DNA of 64,000 nt from positions 115,308,004-115,372,003 of the forward strand of contig CP136064.1 in assembly GCA_032622095.1 (NCBI GenBank), given 5' to 3'. The notes beneath the pieces are model-generated. The model was not told the origin of the DNA, ran no database searches, and saw only the letters and a program-made list of their open reading frames with translations. The number at the start of each line of letters is the position of its first letter. Positions within the stretch are counted from its first letter, which is position 1. The DNA comes from Siphonodentalium dalli. Taxonomy: Eukaryota > Mollusca > Scaphopoda > Gadilida > Siphonodentaliidae. A program made the translations under genes and the position numbers. Shown in pieces: positions 1 to 13,200 of the stretch.

Positions 1-1839
1 CAATAATTTTTTTGAAATGCCGCTTCTGTTATCAGAATCAACTAAATTGCCCAAAAATAATGCTATCCACAGTCCACTATAGTATAAAATTGCCCAAAAC
101 CTGTTATTTATTAACATTTTGTACAATGAAATTTTGCCAGTTTGTCAAATATCAGACACAAAAAGGCCACTTGATTTTAGAGTTATCCATCTTCATCTGC
201 TATTTGGTCTTCTCGTCGACTTTTACTGGGCCACTAAATATTCCAGGTGGTGAAACATAATATATTAAAATTTTTATATCTGCTCACTCTGAGCTTTGAT
301 GAATGGGTTCCTCGATTCAAATCAAATATTTTGTACCCCCTGAAGCCAAATAAATAGTAACTGAGGGATGCTTAATCGGATTGAGTACCTTTAATAGTAA
401 GATGTGAATTGTTGAAAAGGTTGGTGTAAGGATTTATGAAAATAGCTAATCTCTATCGCCAAGGTATGGGTTAAACATCTGCTGATCGTGATCGGCCTCT
501 CGTTTATCTCTTGAAATTGTGGTACTTACAGTCCCCCGAAACAAAAATTATTTCTTGTACTCAAACATACCTTTAGTGTAAATCTAATTTTGGAATTCCA
601 AGCAACAATGAACATCATGAAATACAACAGTGCTGCCCAGGCAAGTAATAAACACAGAACCACATACTACCTGCTGACAATACATGTCATTGGGGATAAC
701 ACTCATGGACTGCAGCCTGGACTCATAGTATTTAAGGTTACGTCATCACACTCATGCCATAAATTGACAGTAACACAAGGCTTGAGTGCAGTTTTGTTTA
801 TTAATGCCCTTATAAAGAAATTAATGTTTGCCTGCTTGATATCTCTTTAGTCAATCTCGTCAGCAACCAAGGTGATCAAAATTACCCGTTGTTGAATGTT
901 TTTTCAGCTGTTTTACTTCTACCTATGTCACTTGTCAATGAAATGGGCCGTCAGTTAATACTTGCCAAATCATATGCTGGTATTGGGAGTAGATTTTCTA
1001 GATATAAATGGAAAAATCTTAATCTTTCTATAATCTTGGCCAGTTCCAGGTATTCCTGTTCAATTTGTGTGATATAAGTACCTACTATACAACTAAGTGT
1101 CAGAATTGGTGTGTACAGCTCAGAAGATAGTTTTTTAATGGTAATTTAATACATCTTTAAAGGTTGGTAGTGGGTACCTGAAAACGGTGAGATTTTGAAG
1201 AAATTCAATGTTTTTAATATCAATGGGAAATAACAGGATCATTTTCTATACTTTTGAGGTAGAAAAATTGATCTTGTTATTTCCCACCAATTGCTCATTC
1301 CTGGAATATATTTTTATGCCAAATTTTAAATTGATTTGATCGAAATTTTAGACAAACATGAATCTTGAATATATTCAACCCGCTATAATCGAATGTGTGG
1401 ATGTATTATGACAGCTAACATGGCTCTAAGAGTGATGTTGCGGGGGGGGATGTACTGTGGAAATATCATGCCTGACAACACTTATTTTCCTACTGGGATT
1501 AAGGTCATGGTTAATTAATTTTTTGTCTACCGTCAATCACTGCATTTCCTTTTTTTGAACTATTATAATTAATAATGAATGTTATATATTATTGGCACAA
1601 TCATCAATGCATAGTCCCAATGATTGTCTCAGATAAGAACATCTACTCTTAATACCTAGGCAGATCCTTCATTCACATAAAATATTGTAAACAAGATTTA
1701 AACAGTGTTAATATTTATGTTATATTATAATAACATTGTGCTCTATATATTCCCCCTGTAAGTAACTTCTGAAACCTATCAAGAATAATTAATAATGGAT
1801 AATCACCTCATTTCACATTTAATTCTCAGAATCCCAGAT
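1..1839. other. HFM1 intron sequence, no gene seen
   Basis: AT-rich. Apart from the hairpin at 1224-1286 I see no exon, RNA gene or recognised repeat. Earlier HFM1 helicase motifs were looked for on the + strand and not found. Confidence 0.6.
1224..1286. repeat. Hairpin, arms of about 25 bp
   Basis: tgggaaataacaggatcatt (1224 on) pairs with 1260-1286 across an 11-bp loop with three differences. Confidence 0.7.
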
Positions 1840-2660
1840 GATGCTAAACATAAACTTCCTTTCTATACTAAAGCATCATTGATGAGTAGTTATCCCATAG
1901 GATATGTTCAGATAATAAGTTCAATAAATGACCATTTGTCATTTGTTTTCCTCCAACGTTCCGTTGGAGGACTATGGTAATGACCCTCGTCCGTGCATCT
2001 GTCCGGAACTTTGTCCGAGCATGTATTCCGTCTATTTTTTTAAATTTCATCCAGCATGGGAACCTGCTCATCTGCGACACTGAGTTCGGTCGGACTTATT
2101 TTTTTTTTTGCAGAGTTATTGCCATTTTTCGACATAGAATCATACATCCTGGGAAGCGTCATTTTCCAGTCAACTTTTTAAAAACTTGGCAGAGATGTGA
2201 ACCAGCATGGGAACCTGCGCACCTGCAATTTTGAGTTCGGTCGGAGTCATTTTGGCAGAGTTATTGCCATTTTTCGACATAGAAATGGTTTGTGTTTTTT
2301 ATTTTAGAGTTATTGACCCTTTCTAGACACATTGAAGATGTGCAACATATTTAGTGAATATGCACTTTGTATCATATTGGTGTAATCAAATTCCTCCTAT
2401 GTAGTTTGTAGTACTAGTATAGGGATCTGAAACCCATAAATCCTTCAAACCTGCCATCTTCGTCGGGGGGGGGGGGGGGGGGGGGGGGGGGGACCTTTTA
2501 TTGAACTTATTATCTAAACATTTCCCTCAATAAATAGGACTCTTTCTGTACTTTTATTTTTTGCAAATCAGTAATAGACCATTCTGATGTACATGTACAC
2601 TTTTTAACTGACTGGGAGAATCCATTTAATATAGAAAACATTAATTAAACATGGCCTAAA
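1840..2660. repeat. TTAA-type MITE family 'R2', copy split by a pearl element
   Basis: Left half: ctatactaaagcatcattga, aggatatgttcagataataa. Right half from 2497: attgaacttattatctaaac, agtaatagaccattctgatg, ctgggagaatccattta. The halves pair as a hairpin in other copies (21290-21545, 25080-25430); here the pearl element sits in the loop. Confidence 0.7.
1940..2500. repeat. Pearl-like element with 28-G tract
   Basis: Starts with a small hairpin (cctccaacgttccgttggagg), then tccgtgcatctgtccgg and two core units (agcatgggaacctgc at about 2053 and 2203). It ends in an uninterrupted run of 28 G (2465-2492) before ggacctttta. A sister copy is 36475-36965. It lies inside a TTAA-type MITE copy. Confidence 0.75.
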
Positions 2661-4182
2661 CTTGGCATTGCTCAACTTCTTGGGCAACAATGTAACTGTT
2701 CAAGAGCTGACAGACTCATATCATTAAGCACTATAAAAAAAAAATAAAAAAATATCTTGCATTATCATTAATTTCTTTCTTTCAATCAACATTTTGCAGG
2801 TTGGAATTTCACAATAGTTGGAAAGCTTCAGATATCCGTTTGAAAATTTCAACGAAGTTGGAAATTTGTCTGGTTCAAATCAGGGTGTGGGGACAAATGT
2901 ATATATTTCAAGCTGGACACCCCGGCATAAATCCTCCAGCCACGTGCCTGGGGTCTAAACATTCAAGTTTCCCAGTTATTTTAGTTAAAATTGGTCAATT
3001 TCTTATTTGTCATCCCATCAAGGTCAACTGGGTGGGTCGAAATTGCTACTGCCAGGCATATAGTAACAGCTTGTGGCTCTTACATGTAGGACCAATTTTG
3101 AATCGAACAACTGAAAAAGTTAAATATACATTGTATATATGTATTTTTTTATTGCCGTCCTACCAGGCCTTAGGACACAGGCTTGTAATGTGCTATGCTG
3201 CCCCCGAACCTGCACTGCCCTTATGCGCCATCTCTATATTATGAGCTTGCTTTACGTTATGGTCGTAATGGTCGTAAGCAGGTGTGTAATATAGAAATGG
3301 TGGATAAGGCCAAAAAAACATTGATGTTTCCAATAACTTGGGCTGCCACAATTCAGACATTCACGATGCGATGCAATTTGCGATTTTGTTATCACGATGC
3401 GATGCGCACGTGATGCAAAGTTTTGGCAACTGACTGCTGTAAAAACTAGATGAACCATTTAATCATTTTAGTATGTATATTCTCATGAGTGTTCACCTCA
3501 GCATATTCATTGATGTAAATTACAGGACCTAACTAAATTGACCAAATGCATGGCCAGGTATTAGAAGTAGACTATTATAGTTTTAATACAGTCCCTAGAT
3601 CTGCCCAGTTGGGAAGTTTTGAGTAGAAAAGTTTGGATCTGTGACTATTGATAACTCTGCATACATGGATTATTGTTTTTGCATCACATTGCACCCTCCC
3701 AATACGATAAATTGCAATGTATGGCTTGTATCGCAACTGCAGTAATGATACAAATGTTTTTATCGCCAAGTCGTTATCGCCAATTTTATCAGGGAATATT
3801 AAAGGAAATGGTAGATACATTTAAAAGTAATTATCAGTGGATTCAATTTGGTCATGGGACAGAAGTTCAGCAAACGCTGCATGTTGTTTACCAATTAATT
3901 TTCTCAATTTACCACATCCAAATCCCATGACCACATTGAGACTGCAGTTCATTTCTGTATGTAGCACAAACATATAAATAAAATTTATTTTATAAATGGA
4001 CTGGAGATGTAAAATCAGACCATCTGGTCTTGAACAAAATATAATTACCAGATCTTAAATTAATTAGTAATATCACAAGCTGATACCACACCTTTGTTAT
4101 ACCTCAGAGGTCAAATTAGGGTGTCTTGGGTGTTATATATGGATATTCTTGGACTTCAGATGTGTTTTGTACTTTACTTCAG
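2661..4182. other. HFM1 intron sequence, nothing recognised
   Basis: Open stretches such as 2801-3244 lack any family match and have no codon bias. A 'cacgatgcgatgc' duplication occurs near 3360-3405. No gene. Confidence 0.55.
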
Positions 4183-4284
4183 ATTTGGTGGTCAGCGGAG
4201 TTGGTTTTCACCATGCTGGCATGGATCTACAGGACAGAAAGCTAGTAGAAGAATTGTTTCTCAATGGGAATCTACCAGTTTTAA
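4183..4284 (+). CDS. HFM1: HFM1 exon 1 of window (helicase C domain before motif V)
   Basis: After the acceptor (ttacttcag) the frame needs one base from an unseen upstream exon. It reads [19 protein letters not shown] and ends LPVL plus one base. The GVGFHHAG block precedes motif V in all Ski2-like helicases. The donor is a|gtaatt. The upstream exon was searched for in 1-4182 and not found, so that intron is at least 4.2 kb. Confidence 0.93.
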
Positions 4285-7200
4285 GTAATTCACCATCATA
4301 AGACTTCAGCTAGGCAATGCAATGTCAATTTTCCATTTCTCAGGCTAAAACATTTTGAAAAGCATGTGCATGCACATATTAAATTTTTATTTTTATTTCT
4401 GGGGATCACGCCAACGAGGCATTCCATCTCTGCATCCACTAGCTCTGGGTCTAAATTCAGTTGCTTGTGGCTGTTATTATCGAACAGATATTCATAAAAA
4501 GTTAGTTGATAGATTCCATATGATTTATTTCGTCAAAAAGAGCCCAATCAAGTATGACCAATTATGCCTTTTTACTGAGATTGCATGAATGCAGTCGCAA
4601 TCCATCAGGTATTTGACAAATGTTTCAACATAGTTACCAATTACAGCAATAAATCAGAAATCTTAAACTATCTCATTTCTGCATATGTTTTATAAAAAAG
4701 TTACTGCAATTATTACTTATTACCGATTAAAGCTTTCCCCAACAGTTTGAACATGAATAAAAAGGTTATATGCGCGGGTTTTGACTCCATGTGCGCAGGC
4801 TTGAGAAACGCGAAATTGACTTTGCATAGCCCTATAGTAAATTTTATGGATATCTGGCATACAAATTTGAGACAATAATGACCATTCAGTTCACCTGGAG
4901 GTTATTTAAAATGAAAATGCTGCAACAGAAAAACAGTTTTCTGTTGGTCTCCAGATCACTTTTTCGCACCTTAATAATTGGTCAATCAAGTCCCAAAATG
5001 AGACATTCAAAGTTATTAGTTCAATGAGTTACAAATTGGTTGCCAATTGGTAGTTAATAATACTGAATTGGTCATTGTCGCATGGTTTCGTGCAAAAAGA
5101 CACCCAGGATCTCCCAAATGTGCAAGGCACAAATGATCTCTCAAATGTGAACAAGTCACCCAGCATCTCAAAGTCGATTCAAGGATACAGAATTGTGGTG
5201 CCAGTCAAGCTCACAGCGTATGGAACGCCCATTCAAATTATGTTGAAATTCCACTCCGATAAAAAACAAATGCTTATTAATATAATAAATAGCAGCAAAC
5301 TAATCTAAAATCACATTTTTGATGGGACAATGACCAATTCATGGTTAATAATACCAGTTAATTGTAGTGAGTATAACAGTTTGTGTAACTTTTCTGGTAA
5401 CCTATGGCTTATCTAAACACAAACCAGGCCAACAAGCTATATTTCCGACTAAATCATGAAAAATTACCCATAATTCTGCTGTGGTTAAGGAGTCGATTAT
5501 TTAGGGCATTACTGTAGTTTTCCACCTTTGATAACTAAATACTCACTCACTAATATGTATCCTCTTGATTTGTTCAGGAATATTCAGCTAATAAGTTCAA
5601 CAAGTTTGTTGAACTTACTGTCGGAACATTCCTACAAATGAATGATTAGGAAAACATAAGCTGTTCATCTGTTATCAACTTTCAAATATATGAACATCCA
5701 CACATACGAAGAATAAACCAATCCAATGTTTTCTTTTAGATTTGAATGCAAGAATCCATTTTGGAACCAATTCAAGGGATCAAAATAATATTAAGTTTGA
5801 ATATTCATCACCCATTGTTACCCACTGATACACTTCAACCATTTTTACCTCAACATTGCAAAGTAAAGTTTGAGCTATTGCCATGGGTTGGCATCCATCG
5901 TCCGTGCGTGCGTCTGTGCATCAACAATTTCCTTTGAGAATCTCTCATCCGATCTTCATATAGATGGGAGCTATAATTTTTTTCCGAATTTCGATGAAAA
6001 ACATGGCTGCCAGCAGCCATCTTGGATTTTAATTTTGAATCCATCGGCACACCCTACAGTCCGCATTTATGGCCGGATCATTTTTAGCTCAACTTTACTT
6101 TGTAAAGTTTGAGCTATTGCCATGGCTTGGTATCAGTCGCCTCAGTGTGTGCATGTGTGAGGCGTCAACAATACAGGCTACAGGTCGTACATTTGGTCAG
6201 ATCATTATGAAATTTGTCATAGCTGTTGACATTGACATGTAGATGGGAACGAATCATTTTGGGGTCATTCGGCAAAAAAACATGGCCAACAGCGGCCATC
6301 TTGGATTTCAAAATTCAATCCATTAGCACAGACTACAGGCCAGAGTTTTCGTCTGATCATCATGAAATTTGTCGTTAAAGTTAATATTGACATGTAGATG
6401 GAAACGAGTCAATTTGGGGTCATTCGGCCATAAAACATGGCCGCAGGTAGCCATCTTGGATTTTACTATTTGTATGACTAAATCCTTTGACACAGGCTAC
6501 AGGTCATATCTTTGGTCGGATCATCATGAAATTTGTGATGGACGTTAACATTGACATATAAATGGGAACGAGTCATCATTTTGAGGTCATTCAGCAAACA
6601 AACATATGCTGCCAGTGGCCATCTTTGGATTTCAAAATTCAATCCATTAGCATGGGTTACAGGCCGTACTGTTTGTCTGATCATCATGAAATTTGTCATT
6701 TATATTAATATTGACATATAGATGGGAACGAGTCATTTTGGGGTCATTCGGCCAAAAAACATGGCCACCAGCAGCCATCTTGGATTTTACTCTTTGCATG
6801 ACTAAATCCTTTGGCACAGGCTACAGGTCGTACCTATGTCGGATCATCATTAAATTTGTCATGCATGACTAAATTCTTTGGCATGGGCTACAGGTCGTAC
6901 CTTTGGTTGGATCCAGGCCCCAAGCTAGGGGGCGACTTGGGCGAAGTTCTCGCCTTCGGGATGGCGACTTCGCCCTCGGACGTCTGGGAGGCGAAACCGG
7001 TGGAAATTTGACTTGTTTTGCCAAAAAATATATTAAAATATTAGATACTGCATGAAATATGTCTGTCATAATGCTGTTGTCTTATCTCTCTGAACCATTT
7101 GGCGAAACATTTCCTTAAAATATCCCTTTCTGATTGAAAAAGTTGTTCACATTCAACCCCGGCACGATCTATTTGAAGTGACCTATATTCGCCGGGATTA

Positions 7201-10200
7201 TCGGGTGATTATATATCTAACCATCGAAAGTCATTATCACTAGTATCAGAAATAATTAGACTATTCGAGTTACGTGTTATAAATTAGTACAAGACCGCCA
7301 TTCCGCTTTTCAGATATAAAACAATTACGACATTATCAGAGTATGAACCAGGCACTTCAGAAGTTTGTTTCAGTAATGCGTCGCACTTTTTGAAGAGACC
7401 GTGTTGCACTTTTTGAAGAGACCGCTTCCGTAAATAAATGTCAAGTTTATTGCTTTAATCGGATTATACCAGTGATGTTGGCATTAATTAAGGGAGGCCA
7501 TTAATTAATAAAAGCTAAACTTTAGCAATAAAACTAAAAGCATTTGCAACTCCTTTGTTAGTTAGTCCTTATTGTTTATTTTAGCGGACACCCGCATTAC
7601 AGCCGTGACCAAATTAAACTTACAAAGTTACATTCATCAATCATGATTCAGACTGTACAGTACTACAAACGTATCTTCCAAGTTACAGTCTAGGAAATAA
7701 TACTTCAATATTGTATTACAATACTACTTCCATTTAAGTTAAAAAAATTAACTACTACTGTAACTTGCTAATTGTCTTGCTTAAATGATATCTACACAAA
7801 ACATTTCCAAAAATTTAAAATTTATAATATTAATTAGGCTAATTTCAGATAAAGTCAAAAAATTTTAGTTTCATTTCTTATTTATCTTTTTATTGATGTT
7901 ATAAAATAAAGCGATATCTGAAAATTAATAAGTGGTTCTTATGTTTTTCTTAAGTCTCCCCCACTTCTCCCTATTTTGGCTGAAGTCTCCCTAAATTCTC
8001 CAGAGGGAGAAGTCACTTCTCCCTGTTTTCAACCCCTAGCTTGGGCCCTGGTTGGATCATCATGAAATTTGTCAGTAATGTTAACATTGATATGGAGATG
8101 GGAACAAGTCATTTTGGGGTCATTCGGCCATAAAACATGGCTGCTGGCAGCCATCTTGGATTTTAGTCTTTGCATGACTAAATCCTTTGGTATGGGCTAT
8201 ATGTCGTACCTTTGATCGGATCATCATGAAATTTGTTTGTATGACTGTTAACATTGAAATGTAGATGGGAACGAGTCATTTTGGAGTCATTCAGCCATAA
8301 AACATGTCCGCTGGCAGCCATCTTTTATTTTACTCTTTGCATGACTAAATCCTTTGTCACACCCTAGAGTCCACTTACCTCATCCGATCATCATCAAACT
8401 TCATATTAATCTTTATATTGATCTACTACATGGAAGCTAGATTTGAATTTCATTGGAAAACATAGCTGTCAGCAACCATCTTGGATTTTACTTTATATTT
8501 ATCTCTTCATGTTGATAATCAAGTATTATACTTAGACCTTTCAACTTTCTGCATTCCTAATCGCTCCATTGACTGTAACACATGAAATCATTCCCTTTCC
8601 GAGGTGAGCTACAGTGTATTTGACACTTACATTTAATTTTGCAGGCACATTGTGATCACCTGTAAATGAGAGCTATCGAATTTGAACGATTTTCTATGAA
8701 AGCCATCGTGGATTTTACTCTTTGCATGAATAAATCCTACAGACCACATCCCTCATCCGATCACCACCAAACTTCATATGGATCTTCGGGGTGACCTCTA
8801 GATGGGGGAGCCTCCTATTTTGACCGAAATTTTTTGAAAAGCATGGCTGCCATTGGCCATCTTGGAATTTACTCTTTTTATGACTAATTTCTTTGACGCA
8901 CCCTACAGACCACATCCCTCATCTGATCATCACCAAACTTCATATGGATCTTCGGGGTGACCTCTAGTTTACTTTCCTTCTTCTTTATCATTCTACTCAT
9001 TGCTCAGCAAAAACTTTCCAAGTTGAACTATAGTGTCATTGACACTTTCATTAAACTTTGCAGGCATGATTGTGATCACCTGTAGATGGTAGCTATCGAA
9101 TTTGAATGATTTTCGATGAAAAACATGGCCGCCGATAGCCATCTTGGTTTTTACTCTTTGCATGAGTAAATCGTTTGGCACACCCTACTGGCCACATCCT
9201 CATCTGGTTATCACCAAACTTTATATAAGTAGCTTCAGAGTGACCTATAGATGGGAGCTATAAAAAATGTCCGAATTTCGATGAAAAAACATGGCCACCA
9301 GCAGCTATCTTTTATTTCAAATTTGAATCTATCGGCACAACCGGCAGTGCTCATTTATTGGAGAATTGATTTGAAAATTTACAGGCCTGTTTAGAATCAC
9401 CTCTAGATGGGAGCTATCAAATTTGAACAATTTTCGATGAAAAACATGGCCGCTGGCAGCCATCTTGAATTTTACTCTTTGCGTGACTAAATCCTTTGTC
9501 ACACTGTACAGACCACATCCCTCATCTGATCATCATCAAACTTCATATGTATCGTCAGGGTGACCTCTAGATGGGAGCCTTCTATTTTGATCGAAATTCG
9601 TTGTAAAACATGGCCACCAGTGGCCATCTTGGAATTTACTCTTTGTGTGACTAAATCCTTTGGCACACCCAACAGACAATATCCCTCATCCGATCATGAT
9701 CAGATTCTTCTTTATCATTCTTTTCATTGCTCAGAAGAAGAAAAATAACTTCTCTCCAAGTTTAGCTATGTACAGTGTCATTGACACTTTCATTTATGTT
9801 TTGGTAATAATGAATTAAAAAATTTTTTATGAATTTTCAGCAGTACCCACCGTGAGGCACTTTAAATGTGAAATTTTCCTGAACAAGTTTATTTATATCT
9901 GACATCTAGATCTGGCATTCCAATGACCTTAATTGTTTCTAAGCAGTCACGATTGAGTTATTAAAGCAGTCAGAAATATGTGATGTCTGCTATTCGGTAT
10001 ACTATGAATAATTTGCAAAGACTGTTTCTGATAGTTAACGTAACATATATGGTATCTATGGACAGTTGCTACGAGCACCCTGGCAATGGGAGTGAACCTA
10101 CCTGCTCATCTAGTGATTGTGAAAGGCACAGTTTTCTATAACATGGGCGAGGTACATGAATTATCAAACACACAAATACTACAGATGATAGGAAGAGCTG

Positions 10201-13200
10201 GGAGGCCGCAGGTAATATTTAATATTTTGTATTTTGTTATTATTTATGTCTGAGATTTTATGAACAATAATTATACCCCCACGAAGTGAATGTTATACCA
10301 CCCACGAACGAAGTGAATGGTTTGTAAACTGGATTACATGTGTCCGGTTTGTCTGTCCGAACATATCTCTGTCATGGTTCCCTATCGTGGCTGCTTTAAC
10401 AAGAAGGACAAATGACATTGTTCCCATTTTCCATTCTAAAGTTATCCTTTTTTGTTTATCTGGAAATCTTGGTTTTTGTTCATTCATGCAGATATCTCGA
10501 CCATGGGTTGTCGGATATCAATAAAATTTGGTATGATTTTCCATCATGGATGCTTTCAAAACAGCGGCAAATGACATTGTTGAACAATAAAATAAGTTGC
10601 TCTTCAAACGCTTTCGGCATTAGGCCTTCTCCAGTTGATATTCAGACTAAATCACCTGATGGCATTCAGGTAAATATACATGTACAAATAACAATGGCAG
10701 ATACTTTCCAATGACTTTAAAAGTATTTGTAAGATTACGTCAACTAACACTAGGCAATGTTATCGCAGCATTGACAGTCAAAAGTTGGCGCCATAATTTA
10801 CTCTCGCGTTGAAACCGTGACCAGTCCAGGTATTCAACTTCCTTATCCAATGGTCTTCCCATATCAGTCTTGATCAGCTGTTTGTTGTACCATTAACTTT
10901 TTCTAAAACCGATACACTGATATTATTAACAGTATGTTCCAGTTAATTAAAATGTTCATAGGTTGGCTTATAATCAGGAAGTCGAATGTTCCTTAGATGT
11001 TCCACAATCCTTTCTGACAATTGTCTCTCTGTCTCACCAACGTACACAGCAGATCCACATTTCAAACAACTTAGACAACATATACCACATTTCTGGTTTT
11101 GCAATTACTATTTCTGCACACTTTATACTCTGCGTTACATGTCATATTTTTAACTTCATCCAGACGCATAATTTTGCAAGTGGAACACGAATCCGTACAT
11201 AACTGTGAAGGCACTGATCGCGATACAGATCTACTTGTTTTACGATGAGCAAGACTATCCCCCAAATTACTGTCCCTCCTGTATAAGATTAAGTAAGGGC
11301 TGCTCTGCAGAAAAATTACTGCATCCAGTCTGATTAATTTTAAATGCTTCCTAGTTTTCTTGCCTAAACCCTGGAGAGTACTGTTTTATGTCACTACCAG
11401 AGGCACTCTTTCATTTTTAGACACTTTAGCTGTTTTTCGGCTTGTTAACAATGGTTTCCTGTTTAATCTGTCGACCTTTCTGAGCTGTTTCTCAGCAATT
11501 TGTGCACTATATCACCTCCGCCTTAGTTGCTTTTTCTATTCATGACGATGTCTCAAATAATCTGCCTGTTTCTCACAAATCCTCCATCGTTCAGTTTTTG
11601 GATGTAATCTGCTTTATCTACCACAACTATCCTGATCCTTTGTCGGACCGCCAGTCTGATTATTATTGAAATGTTGTTAAGAAGAGATACAGATTATTTT
11701 CGACATTGCCGTGAATTGAAAAGGCAATTAAGGCGGAGGGGATATAATGCGCAATTCGTCAAGAAACATCTCCGAAAGGTTGACAGATTAGACAGGAAAC
11801 AATTGTTAACACGCCAGAAAACATCTAAAGTGTCCAAAAATGAAAGAGTGCCTCTGGTGGTGACATATAACAGTACTCTCCCGGGTTTAGGCGAGATAAC
11901 TAGGAAGCATATGGATATTCTATATGAATCAGACCGGATGCTGTCAGTTTTTGCTGAGCCGCCTTTAATCTCATATTGGCGAGACATTAATTTGGGGGAT
12001 ATTCTTGTTCATCCAGGTTCATCGTTGAAAGAGTAGATCAGTATCAGTGCCTTCACAGTTATGTATGGATTCGTGTGCCACTCGAAAAATTATGTGTTTG
12101 CGTGTAACGCAGCTGAGTATAAAGTATGCAGATATGTTGATTGCAAAACTGGTAACATGGTACAGTAATGCTCTAAGTAATCGACTTCTTAACCACAGGA
12201 GAATTATGGGTAACTTTTCAGGATTTAGTCGGAAATATGGCTTGTTGCCATTCATCGGAAAGCTCTCGGGGAGAGCTTTCCGATGAATGGCACTAAGCCA
12301 TATTTCCGACTAAATCCTGAAAAGTTATCCATAATTCTCCTGTGGTTAGGGAGTAGATTAATTAGGGCATTACTGTACATTGTCAAAGTTGTATGATATG
12401 TGGATCCGCTGTGTACATCGGTGAGATAGAGAGACAATCGTCAGAAAGGATTGTGGAACATCTAAGGGAAATTCAACTTCATGATGTTAAGCCGACCTAT
12501 GAAAATTGTTATCAACCGGGACATTCCATTGACAATATCAGGGTATTGGTTTTAGAAAAGGTTAATGGTAACAAACAGCTGAGACTGATACCAGAAGAAT
12601 ATTGGATTAGGATGTTCCCGGACTGGTCACGGTTTCAATTCTATGGGAAATGACACCCAACTTTTGGATGTCAATGCTGCGATAACGTTGGATAGTGTTA
12701 GTTGACGTCCTATTACGAAATACCTTTAAAGTCATTTGAAAGTATCCACCATTGTTATGTGTACATGTATTTTACCTGAATGCCATCAATATCAACTGAA
12801 TAAGACCTAAGGTCGAAAGCTTTTTAAGAGCGACTTCTTATATTTGTCAACCTACAGGGTCCCTTATCTCCTGGACCATTTATACACTACTATGACATTG
12901 TTCACCATCCATAGGGCTTTGATAGAAGTGTTAAAAAAGAACCCATTAACACGATTGAGAATGGTCATGGTCCAGTAATGTTTTTCTACTTAGGGTATGG
13001 CTACACTAAGTTATATGTCATGTGGGGATATGCATCGAGCGACTGTTCAGCTCTAGTTTTATGAAGAACAAGATAGAAATTCTTTTTGGGATAGGTTGTC
13101 TATTCACCTGGATATAATTTTTTTCCACAAATTGGAACAGGAGTGTTACTATTTTTAGAACATTTTAACATTGAAAATCTATCTTTTAAAACACACTTTT

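Larger units (their letters stand above)
10582..12891. mobile_element. Head-to-head pair of Penelope-like element fragments
   Basis: ATGACATTGTT occurs at 10571-10581 and 12892-12902, bracketing the whole unit as an 11-bp target duplication. Inside, 10582-11650 is a minus-strand copy and 11660-12891 a plus-strand copy of the same 3' part of a Penelope-like retroelement. Together they form an inverted repeat with arms of about 1.1 kb. Both carry the end of a reverse transcriptase region and a GIY-YIG endonuclease domain; both are broken. Penelope elements are known for partial and inverted copies. Confidence 0.8.

Noticed and set aside
2801-3244. 147-codon open stretch
   Set aside because: No recognisable domain, no codon bias, and no conserved HFM1 motif; preceded by an acceptor-like ttttgcag but the product does not resemble the expected upstream helicase segment.
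3360-3420. Cacgatgcgatgc repeats as a regulatory array
   Set aside because: Only two imperfect copies; no further support.
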